Counted from the stretch's first letter, positions 24,129 to 33,020 are shown. The stretch: DNA of 64,000 bases from Modestobacter sp. VKM Ac-2982 (GCF_026967935.1 NZ_JAPVBL010000001.1:558001-622000); one strand, 5' to 3'. Made by a program: numbers and translations. Notes: generated by a model from the letters alone, not told the origin.

Positions 24129-25346
24129 ATGACCGCCGTGCCGACCGTCTCGCGCTGGTGGAGCAGCCGGACGGCGCCCCAGCGGATCGACCTGTACACG
24201 CGGTGGTCGTTCTACGGGTGGATCGGCGGCGGGCTGCCGCTGTTCACCTTCGCCGTTCTGGGCTCGGTGGCGGAGGTGGTCTCCCGGGCCGCGGTCGTCG
24301 CCTTCCTCGTCGGCACGGCGATCACCACCGTCCTCGCAGTCGTGCTGGCCGCACGCGGACTGAAGGCACACCGGGTCGGTCGGGGAGTCTCGACGGTCCT
24401 CGTCGCGGCTGCCTTCGCGGCCGCCCTGGCCACCGGGGCCGCCGGGCTCTGGGCGAGCGCGGGAGACGGGGAGTACACCGAGGGGGCGCCGTGGGCGCTG
24501 GCGCTGCCCCTCGGCATGGTGCTCACCGCCTGCTCGACGGTCTGGGCCACCCGCCGGCTGGTACCCCCGGCCGCGGTGATCGGGGTGCTGGGCGGCGGGG
24601 TCGCCGCCTTCGTCGAGGGGGCGCCGCTGGGTCCGTCGGCCGCGCTGGGCGCCCTCCTGGGCGTCACTGTCTGTGCCGTCGTCCTGGCCTGGCGGTTCTC
24701 GGTCTGGGTGCTCGACGTGGTCCTGGAGATGGAACGCACCCGCGGCGTGCAGCTGCAGCTGGCGGTGGCCGAGGAGAGGTTGCGGTTCTCCCGCGACCTG
24801 CACGACGTCATGGGCCGCAACCTCTCCGCGATCGCGGTCAAGAGCCAGCTGGCCGGGGAGCTCGTGCGCCGGTCCCGCCCGGAGGCGGCCGACGAGGTCG
24901 CCGACATCAGCCGACTCGCCGAGGAGTCGCTGAAGGAGGTCCGGGAGGTGGTCCGTGGCTACCGCCGGACCGACCTCACCGGCGAGCTCGCCGGAGCCCG
25001 CTCCGTGCTGCGCGCGGCCGGCGTGGGCTGCACGGTGCGGGGTGAGGACGGCGCCGGCACCCTGCCCGAGCCCGTGCAGGCTGCGCTGGGCTGGGTGGTG
25101 CTGGAGGCGGTCACCAACGTGCTGCGGCACAGCGAGGCCGGTCAGTGCACGATCGCGCTGGAGCGAGGGAACGGGGAGGTGCGGTTGACCGTGAGCAACG
25201 ACGGGGTGTCCGGCGAGGCGGCCACGGGGAACGGGCTCACCGGCCTCCGGGAGCGGCTGAGCGGCGCCGGTGGGACGCTGCGCGCCGGCCGGGACGGCGA
25301 CCGGTTCACCGTCACCGCCACGGTGCCCACCGGCGGTGCGGCGTGA
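24129..25346 (+). CDS. Sensor histidine kinase (HisKA_3, DesK/LiaS-like)
   Basis: A 405-residue kinase with about five or six transmembrane segments in the first 200 residues and little extracellular domain, so it likely senses the membrane itself. The dimerisation helix holds the phospho-His in FSRDLHDVMGRNLSAIAVK. The ATPase domain has an N box LGWVVLEAVTNVLRHSEA and G box NGLTGLRERL. GTG 24081 is an alternative start, overlapping the permease stop. It pairs with the response regulator beginning inside its stop codon (GTGA). Adjacent exporter genes suggest it controls them. Confidence 0.88.
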   Translation: MTAVPTVSRWWSSRTAPQRIDLYTRWSFYGWIGGGLPLFTFAVLGSVAEVVSRAAVVAFLVGTAITTVLAVVLAARGLKAHRVGRGVSTVLVAAAFAAALATGAAGLWASAGDGEYTEGAPWALALPLGMVLTACSTVWATRRLVPPAAVIGVLGGGVAAFVEGAPLGPSAALGALLGVTVCAVVLAWRFSVWVLDVVLEMERTRGVQLQLAVAEERLRFSRDLHDVMGRNLSAIAVKSQLAGELVRRSRPEAADEVADISRLAEESLKEVREVVRGYRRTDLTGELAGARSVLRAAGVGCTVRGEDGAGTLPEPVQAALGWVVLEAVTNVLRHSEAGQCTIALERGNGEVRLTVSNDGVSGEAATGNGLTGLRERLSGAGGTLRAGRDGDRFTVTATVPTGGAA

Positions 25347-25948
25347 TCCGGGTGCTGCTCGCCGACGACGAGAACCTGGTCCGCTCCGCCTTCGCCGCCC
25401 TGCTCGGCCTGGAGGACGACCTCGAGGTGGTCGCCCAGGCCTCCTCGGGCGCCGAGGCGCTGGCGATGGCCCGGGCGCACACGCCGGACGTCGCCGTCCT
25501 GGACCTGCAGATGCCCGACCGGGACGGGATCAGCGTGGCCGGCGAGCTCGCCACGCTGCTGCCCGGCTGCGGGTCGGTGATCGTCACCGGCCACGGACGG
25601 CCGGGGCACCTCAAGCGCGCCCTGGAGGCGGGGGTCCGCGGGTTCCTGCCGAAGACGGTCAGCGCCGCCGTGCTCAGCGACGTCGTGCGCACCGTGCACC
25701 GCGGCGGGCGCTACGTCGACCCGGAGCTGGCCGCCGAGGCGATCAGCGCCGGGGACAGCCCGTTGACGCCGCGCGAGGCCGACGTCCTGGAGCTGGCCGC
25801 CGGGGGCGCACCCGTCGAGGAGATCGCCGTCCGGGCCCACCTGTCGCCGGGGACGGTGCGCAACCACCTGTCGGCGGCCTCGGCCAAGCTCGGAGCGCCG
25901 AACCGGCACGCCGCCGTGGAGACGGCGCGCCGGCACGGCTGGATCTGA
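25343..25948 (+). CDS. NarL/LuxR-type response regulator
   Basis: A 201-residue regulator. The receiver domain has acidic pocket residues in LLADDEN, phospho-acceptor Asp54 (VLDLQMPDRDG), Thr in VIVTGHGR and Lys in FLPKTVSAA. The C-terminal HTH reads SPLTPREADVLELAAGG...SPGTVRNHLSAASAKLGAPNR. Its GTG overlaps the kinase stop by 4 nt, fixing the pair. It most likely activates the ABC exporter operon it closes. A large palindromic hairpin follows the stop at once. Confidence 0.92.
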   Translation: MIRVLLADDENLVRSAFAALLGLEDDLEVVAQASSGAEALAMARAHTPDVAVLDLQMPDRDGISVAGELATLLPGCGSVIVTGHGRPGHLKRALEAGVRGFLPKTVSAAVLSDVVRTVHRGGRYVDPELAAEAISAGDSPLTPREADVLELAAGGAPVEEIAVRAHLSPGTVRNHLSAASAKLGAPNRHAAVETARRHGWI

Positions 25949-25951
25949 AAG

Positions 25952-26006
25952 GGCCCCCTTGCCCCCCACTGCTCGCAAGCTCGCAGCGGGACCCTGCAAG
26001 GGGGCC
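25952..26006 (+). terminator. Long hairpin after the response regulator
   Basis: GGCCCCCTTGC at 25952-25962 pairs with GCAAGGGGGCC at 25996-26006, enclosing a 33-nt loop that can itself fold (CTGC...GCAG). It begins 4 nt after the stop and probably terminates the exporter operon. The large loop is unlike the simple hairpins elsewhere here. Confidence 0.55.
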
Positions 26007-26027
26007 GGGGGGGCAGGGGGCGTTCCC

Positions 26028-26207
26028 TCAGTCGTTGCCGGGGCGGGCGACGGAGTCCTCGCGCTGGGCGGCGTCGTCGGTGAGCAGGACGGTGTCCTTC
26101 TCGCCCCCGTCCCCGCGGTCGTGCCCGGGGGTGCCGTCGACCAGGTCGCCCTCGGGGTCGGAGGTCGCCGGGGAGTCGTGGTAGCCGCTGCTGGTGGGTT
26201 CGGTCAT
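26028..26207 (-). CDS. Small acidic disordered protein, 59 residues
   Basis: The 59-residue frame starts MTEPTSSGYHDSPA and ends QREDSVARPGND. It is rich in Asp, Gly, Ser and Thr and contains no Cys and one Tyr, so it should be natively unfolded. No known domain. It lies 22 nt downstream of a second acidic small gene on the same strand, which suggests a two-gene unit downstream of the acyl-CoA dehydrogenase. Short, compositionally biased frames can be spurious, but the ATG, the stop and the paired arrangement argue for a real gene. Confidence 0.5.
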   Translation of the reverse strand: MTEPTSSGYHDSPATSDPEGDLVDGTPGHDRGDGGEKDTVLLTDDAAQREDSVARPGND

Positions 26208-26229
26208 GGGGTGCCTCTCGATCAGGGGG

Positions 26230-26463
26230 TCAGGACGGGTCGGCGCGCTGCGCCAGCGAGGGCTCGGTGGAGGTGCGTTCCGGCTGGAGGTCGTCGCTCT
26301 CCGCGTCCCGCGCCAGGGCGGCGTCCCGGGTCAACGGGACGCCTTCCCGGGTGCCGGTCTCGTTCGTGTCCTCGGCGCCGGTGCCCAGGTCGCTGTTGTC
26401 ACCCGTCCCGGAAGCCGTGGGAACGTCCTGCTGGATGCGGCCGCTGCCGCCGGGGTCGCTCAT
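26230..26463 (-). CDS. Small acidic disordered protein, 77 residues
   Basis: ATG 26463 has GAGGAG nine bases upstream, which is the reason to prefer it over a longer start. The 77-residue product (beginning MSDPGGSGRIQQDVP) is rich in Asp, Glu, Thr and Gly with no Cys or aromatic residues, so it is predicted disordered and hydrophilic. It lies 75 nt after the acyl-CoA dehydrogenase stop region on the other side and just before the 59-codon gene. No family recognised; the composition resembles hydrophilin-type stress proteins, which is only a resemblance. Confidence 0.55.
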   Translation of the reverse strand: MSDPGGSGRIQQDVPTASGTGDNSDLGTGAEDTNETGTREGVPLTRDAALARDAESDDLQPERTSTEPSLAQRADPS

Positions 26464-26538
26464 CGCTGGTCTCCTCGCGTGGACGTCGTCCTCCGCCCAT
26501 GCCCGCGATGTCCCGGCGCCATGCACCGCCGTCCTTCC

Positions 26539-28383
26539 TCAGAACGCGGCTTCGTCGACGTCCATGAGGGTGTTGTCGGTGTGCTCGACGATGAACCGCT
26601 CGCTGGTCAGCGCGGGCAGCACCTGGGCACAGAAGAACCGGGTGGCGGCGAGCTTGCCCTCGTAGAAGTGCCGGTCGGACTCCGACACCTCGCCGTCCAG
26701 CGCGGTCAGCGCGACCTCGGACTGGCGGACGAGCAGCCAGGCGGTGATCAGGTCGCCGGTGGCCAGCAGCAGCCGGGAGGTGTTCTGGCCGACCTCGTAG
26801 AGCTTGCGGACGTCGGTCTGCGCCGCGCTGAGCTGGCCGAACATCGCCGTCAGCATGCCCTGGACGTCGCCGAGCGCGGTCGCCAGCAGCGCCCGCTCCT
26901 CCTTGAGCCGCCCGTTGCCGGCCTCGGCCGTGATCGTCCCCTGGACCTGTTCGGCCAGCCAGGTCAGCGCGACCCCGCCGTCCCGGACGACCTTGCGGAA
27001 GAAGAAGTCCTGGCCCTGGATGGCCGTGGTCCCCTCGTAGAGGGTGTCGATCTTGGCGTCCCGGATGTACTGCTCGATCGGGTGGTCCTGCAGGTAGCCC
27101 GAGCCGCCGAGCGTCTGCAGCGACTCGGCGGTGAGCAGCTGGGTGGCCCGCTCGGAGCCGTGGCCCTTGACGATCGGCAGCAGCAGGTCGTTGACCTTGG
27201 CGGCGAGGAGGGCCTCGGGGCTGCCGGCCGTGCCGGCGGCCTCGGCCTCCATCACCTGGTCGCGGAAGGTGGCGGTGTACAGGTAGAGCGCGCGCATGCC
27301 CTCGGCGTAGGCCTTCTGCAGCATCAGCGAGCGCCGGACGTCGGGGTGGTGGGTGATGGTGACCCGCGGGGCGTCCTTGACCGTGGCGGTGAGGTCGGCT
27401 CCCTGGACGCGGTCCTTCGCGTAGGCGAGGGCGACCTGGTAGCCGGCGGAGAGAGTCGCGATCGCCTTGGTGCCGACGAACATCCGGGCGTACTCGATCA
27501 CCTTGAACATCTGGGCGATGCCGTCGTGCACGTCGCCGACCAGCCAGCCCTGCGCCGGCACCGGGCCGTCACCGAAGCTCAGCTCGCAGGTGGTGGACAC
27601 CTTGAGGCCCATCTTCTTCTCCACGCCGGTCACGTACACGCCGTTGCGCTCGCCGAGCGCGCCGGTGGCCAGGTCCACGTGGAACTTGGGGACGACGAAG
27701 AGCGACAGCCCCTTGGTGCCCGGCTTGGCGCCCTCGGGCCGGGCCAGCACCAGGTGGACGATGTTGTCGCTCAGGTCGTGCTCGGCGGAGGTGATGAACC
27801 GCTTCACCCCGGTGAGGTGCCAGGAGCCGTCGGGCTGCTGCACCGCCTTCGTCCGCCCGGCCCCGACGTCGGAGCCGGCCTCGGGCTCGGTGAGCACCAT
27901 GGTGGCGCCCCAGAGGTGCTCGATCATCAGCTCGGCCAGCCGCTGCTGGTCCGGGGTGCCGAGGGAGTGCAGGATCGCTGCGAACGTGGGGCCGGACCCG
28001 TACATGAACGCCGCCGGGTTGGCGCCGAGCAGCATCTCGAAGGCGGCCCAGCGCAGGCTGAACGGTGCGCCGAAGCCGCCGAGCTCGTCGGGCAGGTCCA
28101 GCCGCCACCACTCGCCGGCGTTGACCGCCCGGACCGACGCCTTGAACGACTCGGGCAGCGTCACGGAGTGCGTGGCCGCGTCGAACACCGGCGGGTTCCG
28201 GTCGGCGTCGGTGAAGGAGTCGGCGAGCGGGCCCTCGGCGAGCCGCCGGACCTCGGCCAGCACCCCGCGGGCGGTCTCGGCGTCCATCTGCTCGAACGGT
28301 CCGGTGCCGAACCTGTCCTTGCTGCTCTGGAACTCGAACAGGTTGAACTCGAGGTCGCGCAGGTTCGCCGTGTAGTGGCCCAT
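26539..28383 (-). CDS. Large acyl-CoA dehydrogenase (FadE5/DmdC-like)
   Basis: A 614-residue flavoprotein, longer than the usual ~380-residue acyl-CoA dehydrogenases and matching the large FadE5/DmdC class, which adds an N-terminal extension (first ~70 residues, [16 protein letters not shown]) and a C-terminal helical domain. The core motifs are [17 protein letters not shown] (FAD/substrate loop) and [21 protein letters not shown]. It catalyses alpha,beta-dehydrogenation of an acyl-CoA or methylthiopropanoyl-CoA; the chain type cannot be read. ATG 28383 begins at the conserved MGHY start. It appears monocistronic and no beta-oxidation genes are beside it. Confidence 0.9.
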   Translation of the reverse strand: MGHYTANLRDLEFNLFEFQSSKDRFGTGPFEQMDAETARGVLAEVRRLAEGPLADSFTDADRNPPVFDAATHSVTLPESFKASVRAVNAGEWWRLDLPDELGGFGAPFSLRWAAFEMLLGANPAAFMYGSGPTFAAILHSLGTPDQQRLAELMIEHLWGATMVLTEPEAGSDVGAGRTKAVQQPDGSWHLTGVKRFITSAEHDLSDNIVHLVLARPEGAKPGTKGLSLFVVPKFHVDLATGALGERNGVYVTGVEKKMGLKVSTTCELSFGDGPVPAQGWLVGDVHDGIAQMFKVIEYARMFVGTKAIATLSAGYQVALAYAKDRVQGADLTATVKDAPRVTITHHPDVRRSLMLQKAYAEGMRALYLYTATFRDQVMEAEAAGTAGSPEALLAAKVNDLLLPIVKGHGSERATQLLTAESLQTLGGSGYLQDHPIEQYIRDAKIDTLYEGTTAIQGQDFFFRKVVRDGGVALTWLAEQVQGTITAEAGNGRLKEERALLATALGDVQGMLTAMFGQLSAAQTDVRKLYEVGQNTSRLLLATGDLITAWLLVRQSEVALTALDGEVSESDRHFYEGKLAATRFFCAQVLPALTSERFIVEHTDNTLMDVDEAAF

Positions 28384-28501
28384 GGGGGTGCTCCCGTGCT
28401 CGCCGGTCGGACGCGAGCAGGTCGTACTCGCGGGTAACAAGAGACGGTATTACCGACCGGTAACCACAGCAAGCACCCCCGCGGCGCCTCGTCCCGCGGG
28501 G

Positions 28502-28672
28502 TCAGTCCGCCGGGCGGGCGTCGGGCTCGGTCTCCGGGGGCGGGTACACCGGGCCGGCCATGCCGTCGGCGCCGTCGTCCCCCGGGGTGGGGGAGACGGC
28601 ACCGCCCAGGGGCGCCACATCGTGCTCGGCCTGGCCGTGCTCGTCCGGCCGGTCCTGCGGGGAGCTGGTCAT
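28502..28672 (-). CDS. Small acidic disordered protein, 56 residues
   Basis: A 56-residue frame beginning MTSSPQDRPDEHGQAEH and ending ETEPDARPAD. It is Pro-, Asp- and Gly-rich with no Cys, so it is predicted unstructured. It resembles the small proteins at 26028, 26230 and 33021 in composition and in the MT/MS start. It sits between the 140-residue hypothetical gene and the acyl-CoA dehydrogenase on the same strand. There is no strong Shine-Dalgarno, so confidence is moderate. Confidence 0.45.
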   Translation of the reverse strand: MTSSPQDRPDEHGQAEHDVAPLGGAVSPTPGDDGADGMAGPVYPPPETEPDARPAD

Positions 28673-28717
28673 GCCCCGAGTCTCGACCGCGGGACGGTCG
28701 GCGGCGAGCCGGGCGGC

Positions 28718-29140
28718 TCAGCCGTCCAGGGCCGGCCCGGCCTCGTGGCGGGGGTGGCCGGCGGTCCGCTCGCGCTGCTTCATCCGGGCCTCGAACACGT
28801 GCCGCGCACCGTCGCTGAGCTCGTCCCGGGCACGCTGGTCGAAGGCTCGGTAGGTGCTCCAGTAGTTCGCGTCGTAGTCCTCGACGAGCTGGAAGGTCCA
28901 CCGGTCGGCGATCACGTTGCGGCCGACGAGGTCGCGCTCGAGGTCGGCGGCCAGCTCGGCGTGCCCGGCGTCGCGGAGGCCGGCGACGGCGTCCTGCAGG
29001 AGCAGGTCGGCCTTGCCGGTGAGCTGGTGGAAGCCGTACAGCAGGCCGCGGGCCTGCTCGACGGTCTCGAGGGACTCGGAGAGCTTGCCCAGGGCGGCGA
29101 CGGTGGCCTCGTCGAGGTCCGGGCGCGAACGGTCGGTCAC
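28718..29140 (-). CDS. Conserved helical hypothetical protein, 140 residues
   Basis: A 140-residue protein, apparently all-alpha: helices near residues 8-50 (EATVAALGKLSESLETVEQARGLLYGFHQL), 44-75 and 100-125. Its charged, regular pattern and the motif FQLVEDYDANYWSTYRAF suggest a conserved actinobacterial family rather than a chance frame. No signal peptide, transmembrane segment or catalytic motif is visible. It begins 60 nt downstream of the TetR stop on the same strand and may be read from the same transcript. Confidence 0.65.
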   Translation of the reverse strand: MTDRSRPDLDEATVAALGKLSESLETVEQARGLLYGFHQLTGKADLLLQDAVAGLRDAGHAELAADLERDLVGRNVIADRWTFQLVEDYDANYWSTYRAFDQRARDELSDGARHVFEARMKQRERTAGHPRHEAGPALDG

Positions 29141-29200
29141 CGGTCCATCGTGCGGGTGGAGGCGCCGGTCTGCCCGTCGGCCTTGGAGCGGGGCCCTTCC

Positions 29201-29830
29201 TCAGGCGGCGGCGATGGCGGCGTCGATCAGCTTCTCGGCCAGCTGGCGACCGTGCGAGGCAGGACCGTCGGGGCCGAGCAGGCCGCCGGAGAGGTACATC
29301 CCGTCGATGATCAGGTGCACCTGGGCGGCGAGGTCGTCACCGCCGCCGGGGATGAGCTGGTCGGCCAGGCCCTCGAGCCGGGCGTGCAGCTCGAACTTGT
29401 AGTCGGCGGCCGCGCTGCGGGCCGGGTGCTGCGGGTCGTCGTACTCGCTGCTGACGTTGGTGAACGGGCAGCCGCGGAAGCCGACGCGGGTGACGTCGGC
29501 CTCGACGGCGTCGACCACGGAGAGGAGCGCGGCCCGCGGGTCGTCCTGGCGCTCGTCCAGCGCGGCGTCGATGTAGGCCAGCACGGTGGCGGCCTTGCGC
29601 GAGAGGTAGGCACCGACCAGGTCGTCCTTGCTCTTGAAGAGCCGGTAGACCGTCATCTTGCCCAGGCCGGTCTCGCGGACGAGCTCGTCCATCCCCACGC
29701 TGCGCGAGCTGCGCGCCGAGAAGAGGCGCTCGGCCGTGTCCAGGACGATCTCCTGCCGTTCCGCGCGGGAGCGGCGGGCCGGCAGGGCGCCGTCCTCGGG
29801 TGCGTGGAGGGGGAGGGCTGCGGCGGTCAC
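29201..29830 (-). CDS. TetR-family transcriptional regulator
   Basis: A 209-residue regulator. The N-terminal HTH (RQEIVLDTAERLFSARS...MDELVRETGLGKMTVYRLFKSKDDLVGAYL) is a clear TetR domain. The C-terminal ligand domain contains FRGCPFTNVSSEYDDPQHPAR, the pattern of the TetR_C_33/YxaF-type group whose Cys-Pro-Phe is often part of the ligand or redox site. GTG 29830 is one of two possible starts (also GTG 29848). Its target genes are not evident; the neighbours on both sides are unrelated small proteins. Confidence 0.83.
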   Translation of the reverse strand: MTAAALPLHAPEDGALPARRSRAERQEIVLDTAERLFSARSSRSVGMDELVRETGLGKMTVYRLFKSKDDLVGAYLSRKAATVLAYIDAALDERQDDPRAALLSVVDAVEADVTRVGFRGCPFTNVSSEYDDPQHPARSAAADYKFELHARLEGLADQLIPGGGDDLAAQVHLIIDGMYLSGGLLGPDGPASHGRQLAEKLIDAAIAAA

Positions 29831-29952
29831 GGTCTGATCGTGCAGCACGCCGTGACGGAGCGGTCCACGGCACGCCGAGGGGTACGGGCCCCTGACCAGC
29901 ACCTCCGGGGCGGGAGGAGCACCCCGGGGCGGTGGGGGACCGTGAGGCAGTT

Positions 29953-29978
29953 GTGACTCTCCGCGGTGACTCTCCGCG
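29953..29978. repeat. Perfect 13-bp tandem repeat
   Basis: GTGACTCTCCGCG occurs twice head to tail at 29953-29965 and 29966-29978, in the 169-nt gap between the TetR start and the small gene at 30000. The gap holds no other feature that I can support. Confidence 0.6.
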
Positions 29979-29999
29979 TGGGGAGCCGGCCGGGCGTGA

Positions 30000-30182
30000 T
30001 CAGGCGCGGCGGGTGCGCCGGGGGTTGGCCAGCATCCGGGCGACCGCCGCCTGCTGCGGGGTCTGCTCCTCGCCGGAGGTGGTGGTGTCGTCGAGCTGCT
30101 CGTCGCGGGCGTCTACGTACATGCCCTCACCCTCCCCTGCCGGGCGGGCCGGAAAACGGTCGCGGCCCAGGTCGACCCCCAT
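30000..30182 (-). CDS. Small protein of 60 (or 40) residues, function unknown
   Basis: Starts at ATG 30182 (60 residues) or, with a better ribosome site (GGGGAGGGTGAGGG), at ATG 30122 (40 residues, beginning MYVDARDEQLDDTTTSG). The end of the product is helical and basic (QQAAVARMLANPRRTRRA). It follows the metal-transporter permease gene by 18 nt on the same strand, so it is probably the last gene of the importer operon. No family recognised. I would favour the shorter form. Confidence 0.5.
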   Translation of the reverse strand: MGVDLGRDRFPARPAGEGEGMYVDARDEQLDDTTTSGEEQTPQQAAVARMLANPRRTRRA

Positions 30183-30200
30183 CGGGTGGTGAGACCTCGC

Positions 30201-31082
30201 TCACCTGGTGCGGTCGGGCACCAGGTGTGGGACGTCGAGCACCGGGGCGGAGGTCTCCCGCGGCACGCGGTCCCAGGTGAGGAGCAGGGTCACCGCCCAG
30301 GTCAGGACGGCGAGGGTGGTCACGAAGAAGCTCGGCGGCAGGTTCACCATCGCCGAGAGCACCAGACCTGACCAGACGCTGCCCAGGGCGATGGCCACGG
30401 CGATCGCGGCCACCAGCCCGGGCCGGGCGGTCATCCGCAGCGCCGCCGCGGCCGGGGTCACCACCAGCGCGAACAGCAGCAGCGTGCCCACCACCTGCAC
30501 GGCCATCGTGATGGTCAGCGCGAGCAGGACGACGAAGGCCACGCCCAGGGCCCGGACCGGGACCCCGCGGGCCTCGGCCACGGTCGGGTCCACCGAGGCG
30601 AAGACGAGGGGCCGGGCGATGACCGCGAGCACGCCGACGACGAGCAGGGTGAACCCGCCGAAGACCCACAGCTGATCGGTGGAGATGGCCAGCAGGTTGC
30701 CGAACAGCACGGTGGTGGTGGCGCTGGCGTTGGCCGTGGCCAGCGAGGCGAACAGCACGCCGAGGCCGGTGGCGAACGCGAGGATCGTGCCGGTGGCCAC
30801 CTCCCGGTCGGCCACCCGCTTGCCGAACAGCCCGATCAACAGCCCGCCACCGACGCAGAACACCGCCAGGCCCAGCGTCACCGGGGCGCCGACCAGGATC
30901 GCGCCGGTCGCGCCGGGGAAGCCGATGTGGGCCAGTGCGTGGGCGGCGAAGGCGTTCTGCCGGGTGACGACGAACCAGCCCATCAGTCCGGCGGCCAGCG
31001 CGACCATCGAACCGCCGAGCAGGGCGTGCTGCATGAACGTGGTCTGCAGCACCTGCAGCCAGTTCTCCTGGAAGGTGACCAC
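30201..31082 (-). CDS. Zinc/manganese ABC importer, permease
   Basis: A 293-residue integral membrane protein of the ABC-3 (ZnuB/MntB/SitC) family with about eight hydrophobic segments. The family-specific stretch AFAAHALAHIGFPGATGAIL (around residue 45) and the later EARGVPVRALGVAFVVLLALT mark the group. It forms the channel for divalent metal entering from the binding protein encoded upstream. Its GTG start begins 3 nt after the ATPase gene ends. Zinc versus manganese cannot be separated by sequence of this subunit; the His/Glu-rich binding protein favours zinc. Confidence 0.9.
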   Translation of the reverse strand: MVTFQENWLQVLQTTFMQHALLGGSMVALAAGLMGWFVVTRQNAFAAHALAHIGFPGATGAILVGAPVTLGLAVFCVGGGLLIGLFGKRVADREVATGTILAFATGLGVLFASLATANASATTTVLFGNLLAISTDQLWVFGGFTLLVVGVLAVIARPLVFASVDPTVAEARGVPVRALGVAFVVLLALTITMAVQVVGTLLLFALVVTPAAAALRMTARPGLVAAIAVAIALGSVWSGLVLSAMVNLPPSFFVTTLAVLTWAVTLLLTWDRVPRETSAPVLDVPHLVPDRTR

Positions 31083-31085
31083 GGC

Positions 31086-31883
31086 TCAACCGCCCCTGGT
31101 GAAGAGATCGCCCTGCGCGGTGCGCACCACCCGGACCGGGGTGCCGTACAGGTGGGTGAGCAGGTCCTCGGTGACGACGGCGTCGATCGGGTCGTGGTGC
31201 GGGTGCCCGTCGAGCAGGTAGACGGCGTCGGTGAGCACGGGCAGCAGCGGGTTGAGGTCGTGCGCGACGACCATCACCGTGACCCGGCGCTCGCGGGTGA
31301 GCTCGCCGAGCAGCGTGACCACCTCGTGCTGGTTGCGCAGGTCCAGGTTGGCCAGCGGCTCGTCCAGCAGCAGCAGCTCGGCGTCGTCGACGATCGCCTG
31401 GGCGATCGCGACCCGCTGCTGCTGGCCGCCGGAGAGCTCCGACATCCGCCGGTCGGCGTAGCCGGCGGCGCCGACCCGGTCGAGCGCCTCGTCGACCCGG
31501 GCCCGCTCGGCGGCCGAGGCGCGGCGCAGCCCGAAGCGACCCCCGGTCAGGCCGAGCATGACCAGGTCGCGGGCGCGCACCGCCTCGCCCAGTGCGGCGG
31601 TGTAGTTCTGCGGCACGTAGCCGATCCGGCGGTCCCCCCGGCTGGGGGTGCGGCCGAGCACCTCGACCCGCCCGCCGGCCGGCGGCAGCATGCCGAGGAC
31701 GAGCTGGAACAGCGTGGTCTTCCCGGCGCCGTTGGGGCCGATGACCCCGACCACGGCACCGGTGGGCACGGTGAGCGTGCCCTGCGACCAGACCAGCCGG
31801 CCGCCGCGGACCACCGAGACGTCGTCGAGGACGAGCGCCGGTGGCCGCGCGGCGGGCCGGTCGACCGTCGGTACGTCTGTCAC
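31086..31883 (-). CDS. Zinc/manganese ABC importer, ATP-binding subunit
   Basis: A 265-residue ATPase with Walker A GPNGAGKTTL, Q-loop YVPQNYTAAL, signature LSGGQQQRVAIAQAIV, Walker B LLLLDEPLANLDLRN and switch His in VVAHDLNPLLP. The order, with a MntB/ZnuC-like short C-terminus ending in LYGTPVRVVRTAQGDLF, fits metal-importer ATPases. Its GTG at 31883 overlaps the end of the binding-protein gene (GTGA), so translation of the two is coupled. It powers the permease encoded directly downstream. Confidence 0.9.
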   Translation of the reverse strand: MTDVPTVDRPAARPPALVLDDVSVVRGGRLVWSQGTLTVPTGAVVGVIGPNGAGKTTLFQLVLGMLPPAGGRVEVLGRTPSRGDRRIGYVPQNYTAALGEAVRARDLVMLGLTGGRFGLRRASAAERARVDEALDRVGAAGYADRRMSELSGGQQQRVAIAQAIVDDAELLLLDEPLANLDLRNQHEVVTLLGELTRERRVTVMVVAHDLNPLLPVLTDAVYLLDGHPHHDPIDAVVTEDLLTHLYGTPVRVVRTAQGDLFTRGG

Positions 31884-32902
31884 TGACCCCCACCGAGTGC
31901 GTTCGACAGCTGCTGCAGCTGGTCCAGCTGCCAGGACACGAAGGACGGCTCCCCGTCCGGCGCCGACTCGGTGACCTCGACGACCGGCACCCCGGCCGTC
32001 TCCGCCGCGGCGCGCAGCTGCTCGGGGACGCTGCCCTCCGTCTGGGAGTTGTACACCAGGACGTCGACCGAGCCGTCGGTCAGCGCCGCCTCGAACGCGG
32101 CCACGTCGCCGGGCGCCGGGTCCGTCTCGTTGCTGGCGGCGTCCCGGTAGCCCTCGGGGGTCGCGTCGGTCAGGCCGATGGCCTCGGCGGTGTACTGGAA
32201 CACGCTCTCGGTGGCGGCGTACGAGCGGCCGGCGGCGGAGGACTGCAGGCTCTCCAGCTCGTCCAGGTAGGGCTGCAGGTCTGCCTCCCAGGCCTCGGCC
32301 TGCTCGGCGAAGTGGTCGGCGGCGTCGGGCGACAGCTCGCTGAGCTGCTCGGTCACCGCGCCGGCGACGGTCTGGACGTACTCCGGGGAGTACCACAGGT
32401 GCGGGTTGACCCCGCCGTGGCCGTGCCCCTCCTCGGCGTGCTCGCCCTCCTCCTCGGCGTGCTCGCCCTCTTCTTCGGCGTGCTCCTCGCCCTCGATGCC
32501 GACCACCTCGGCCGCGTCGACGACGGCCGGCGCGGGGTCGAGGGTGGCGACGGCGTCGGCGGCCCAGTGGTCGTAGTCGGCGCCGTTGAGCACGACCAGC
32601 TCGGCGTCGGTGAACGCGGCGATGTCGGCGGCCGTCGCCTCGTAGTCGTGCGGGTCGACGGCCGAGGAGGCGAGCACGGTGGTGACGTTGGTGCAGTCCC
32701 CGCCCAGTTGCTCGACGATCGAGCCCCACTGGCTCACCGAGGCGACGACGTCGAGCACCTCGCCGGGGCAGCTCTCCGCGTCCGCTGCGCTGGTGGTGGT
32801 CCCCGCGCCGGCGTCGGAAGCCCCACAGGCGGCGAGGGTCAGCGTGGCGGTGGCGGCCAGGGCGGTGAGCGCCGGTCGGCGGAGCAGGGCGTGGCGGGGC
32901 AC
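31880..32902 (-). CDS. Metal-binding lipoprotein of the Zn/Mn importer (ZnuA-like)
   Basis: A 340-residue lipoprotein of the cluster A-I metal-binding family. The lipobox LTLAAC puts the modified Cys at residue 26. Metal ligands expected from the family lie in VDPHDYEAT, the central NPHLWYSP and ESVFQYTAEA. Between the lobes is a low-complexity loop, EGEEHAEEEGEHAEEEG..., ending EEGHGHGG, with tandem Glu/His units that probably catch zinc. It hands metal to the permease. The loop coincides with a short DNA tandem repeat, so its length may vary between strains. Confidence 0.9.
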   Translation of the reverse strand: MPRHALLRRPALTALAATATLTLAACGASDAGAGTTTSAADAESCPGEVLDVVASVSQWGSIVEQLGGDCTNVTTVLASSAVDPHDYEATAADIAAFTDAELVVLNGADYDHWAADAVATLDPAPAVVDAAEVVGIEGEEHAEEEGEHAEEEGEHAEEGHGHGGVNPHLWYSPEYVQTVAGAVTEQLSELSPDAADHFAEQAEAWEADLQPYLDELESLQSSAAGRSYAATESVFQYTAEAIGLTDATPEGYRDAASNETDPAPGDVAAFEAALTDGSVDVLVYNSQTEGSVPEQLRAAAETAGVPVVEVTESAPDGEPSFVSWQLDQLQQLSNALGGGQ

Positions 32903-32924
32903 GGTGGGTCCTCACTGATGGGGC

Positions 32925-32951
32925 TACTGGGAATGGTCGTCACAATCAGTA
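32925..32951. promoter_or_regulatory. Inverted repeat upstream of the metal importer, candidate Zur/MntR-type site
   Basis: TACTG at 32925-32929 and CAGTA at 32947-32951 form an inverted repeat, with TG/CA also symmetric inside. The site lies 23-49 nt before the binding-protein ATG, where a metal-dependent repressor would act. The minus strand also reads GATACT nearby, a weak -10. It does not match the classic Zur box closely, so assignment is tentative. Confidence 0.35.
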
Positions 32952-33020
32952 TCACCCCAGCCGTGCCCTGCGTCGATGTCGGTCCCCCCACAGCGGACCC
33001 CGCCCCGGCCCCGGGCGGGA

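Noticed and set aside
22292-25948. The ABC exporter and kinase/regulator as a bacitracin-type resistance system
   Set aside because: No BceB-type large extracellular loop or other specific feature exists; the general description as an exporter under two-component control is all that can be supported.
25952-26006. The hairpin as part of a CRISPR array
   Set aside because: There is no regular repeat-spacer pattern; it is a single inverted repeat with a long loop.
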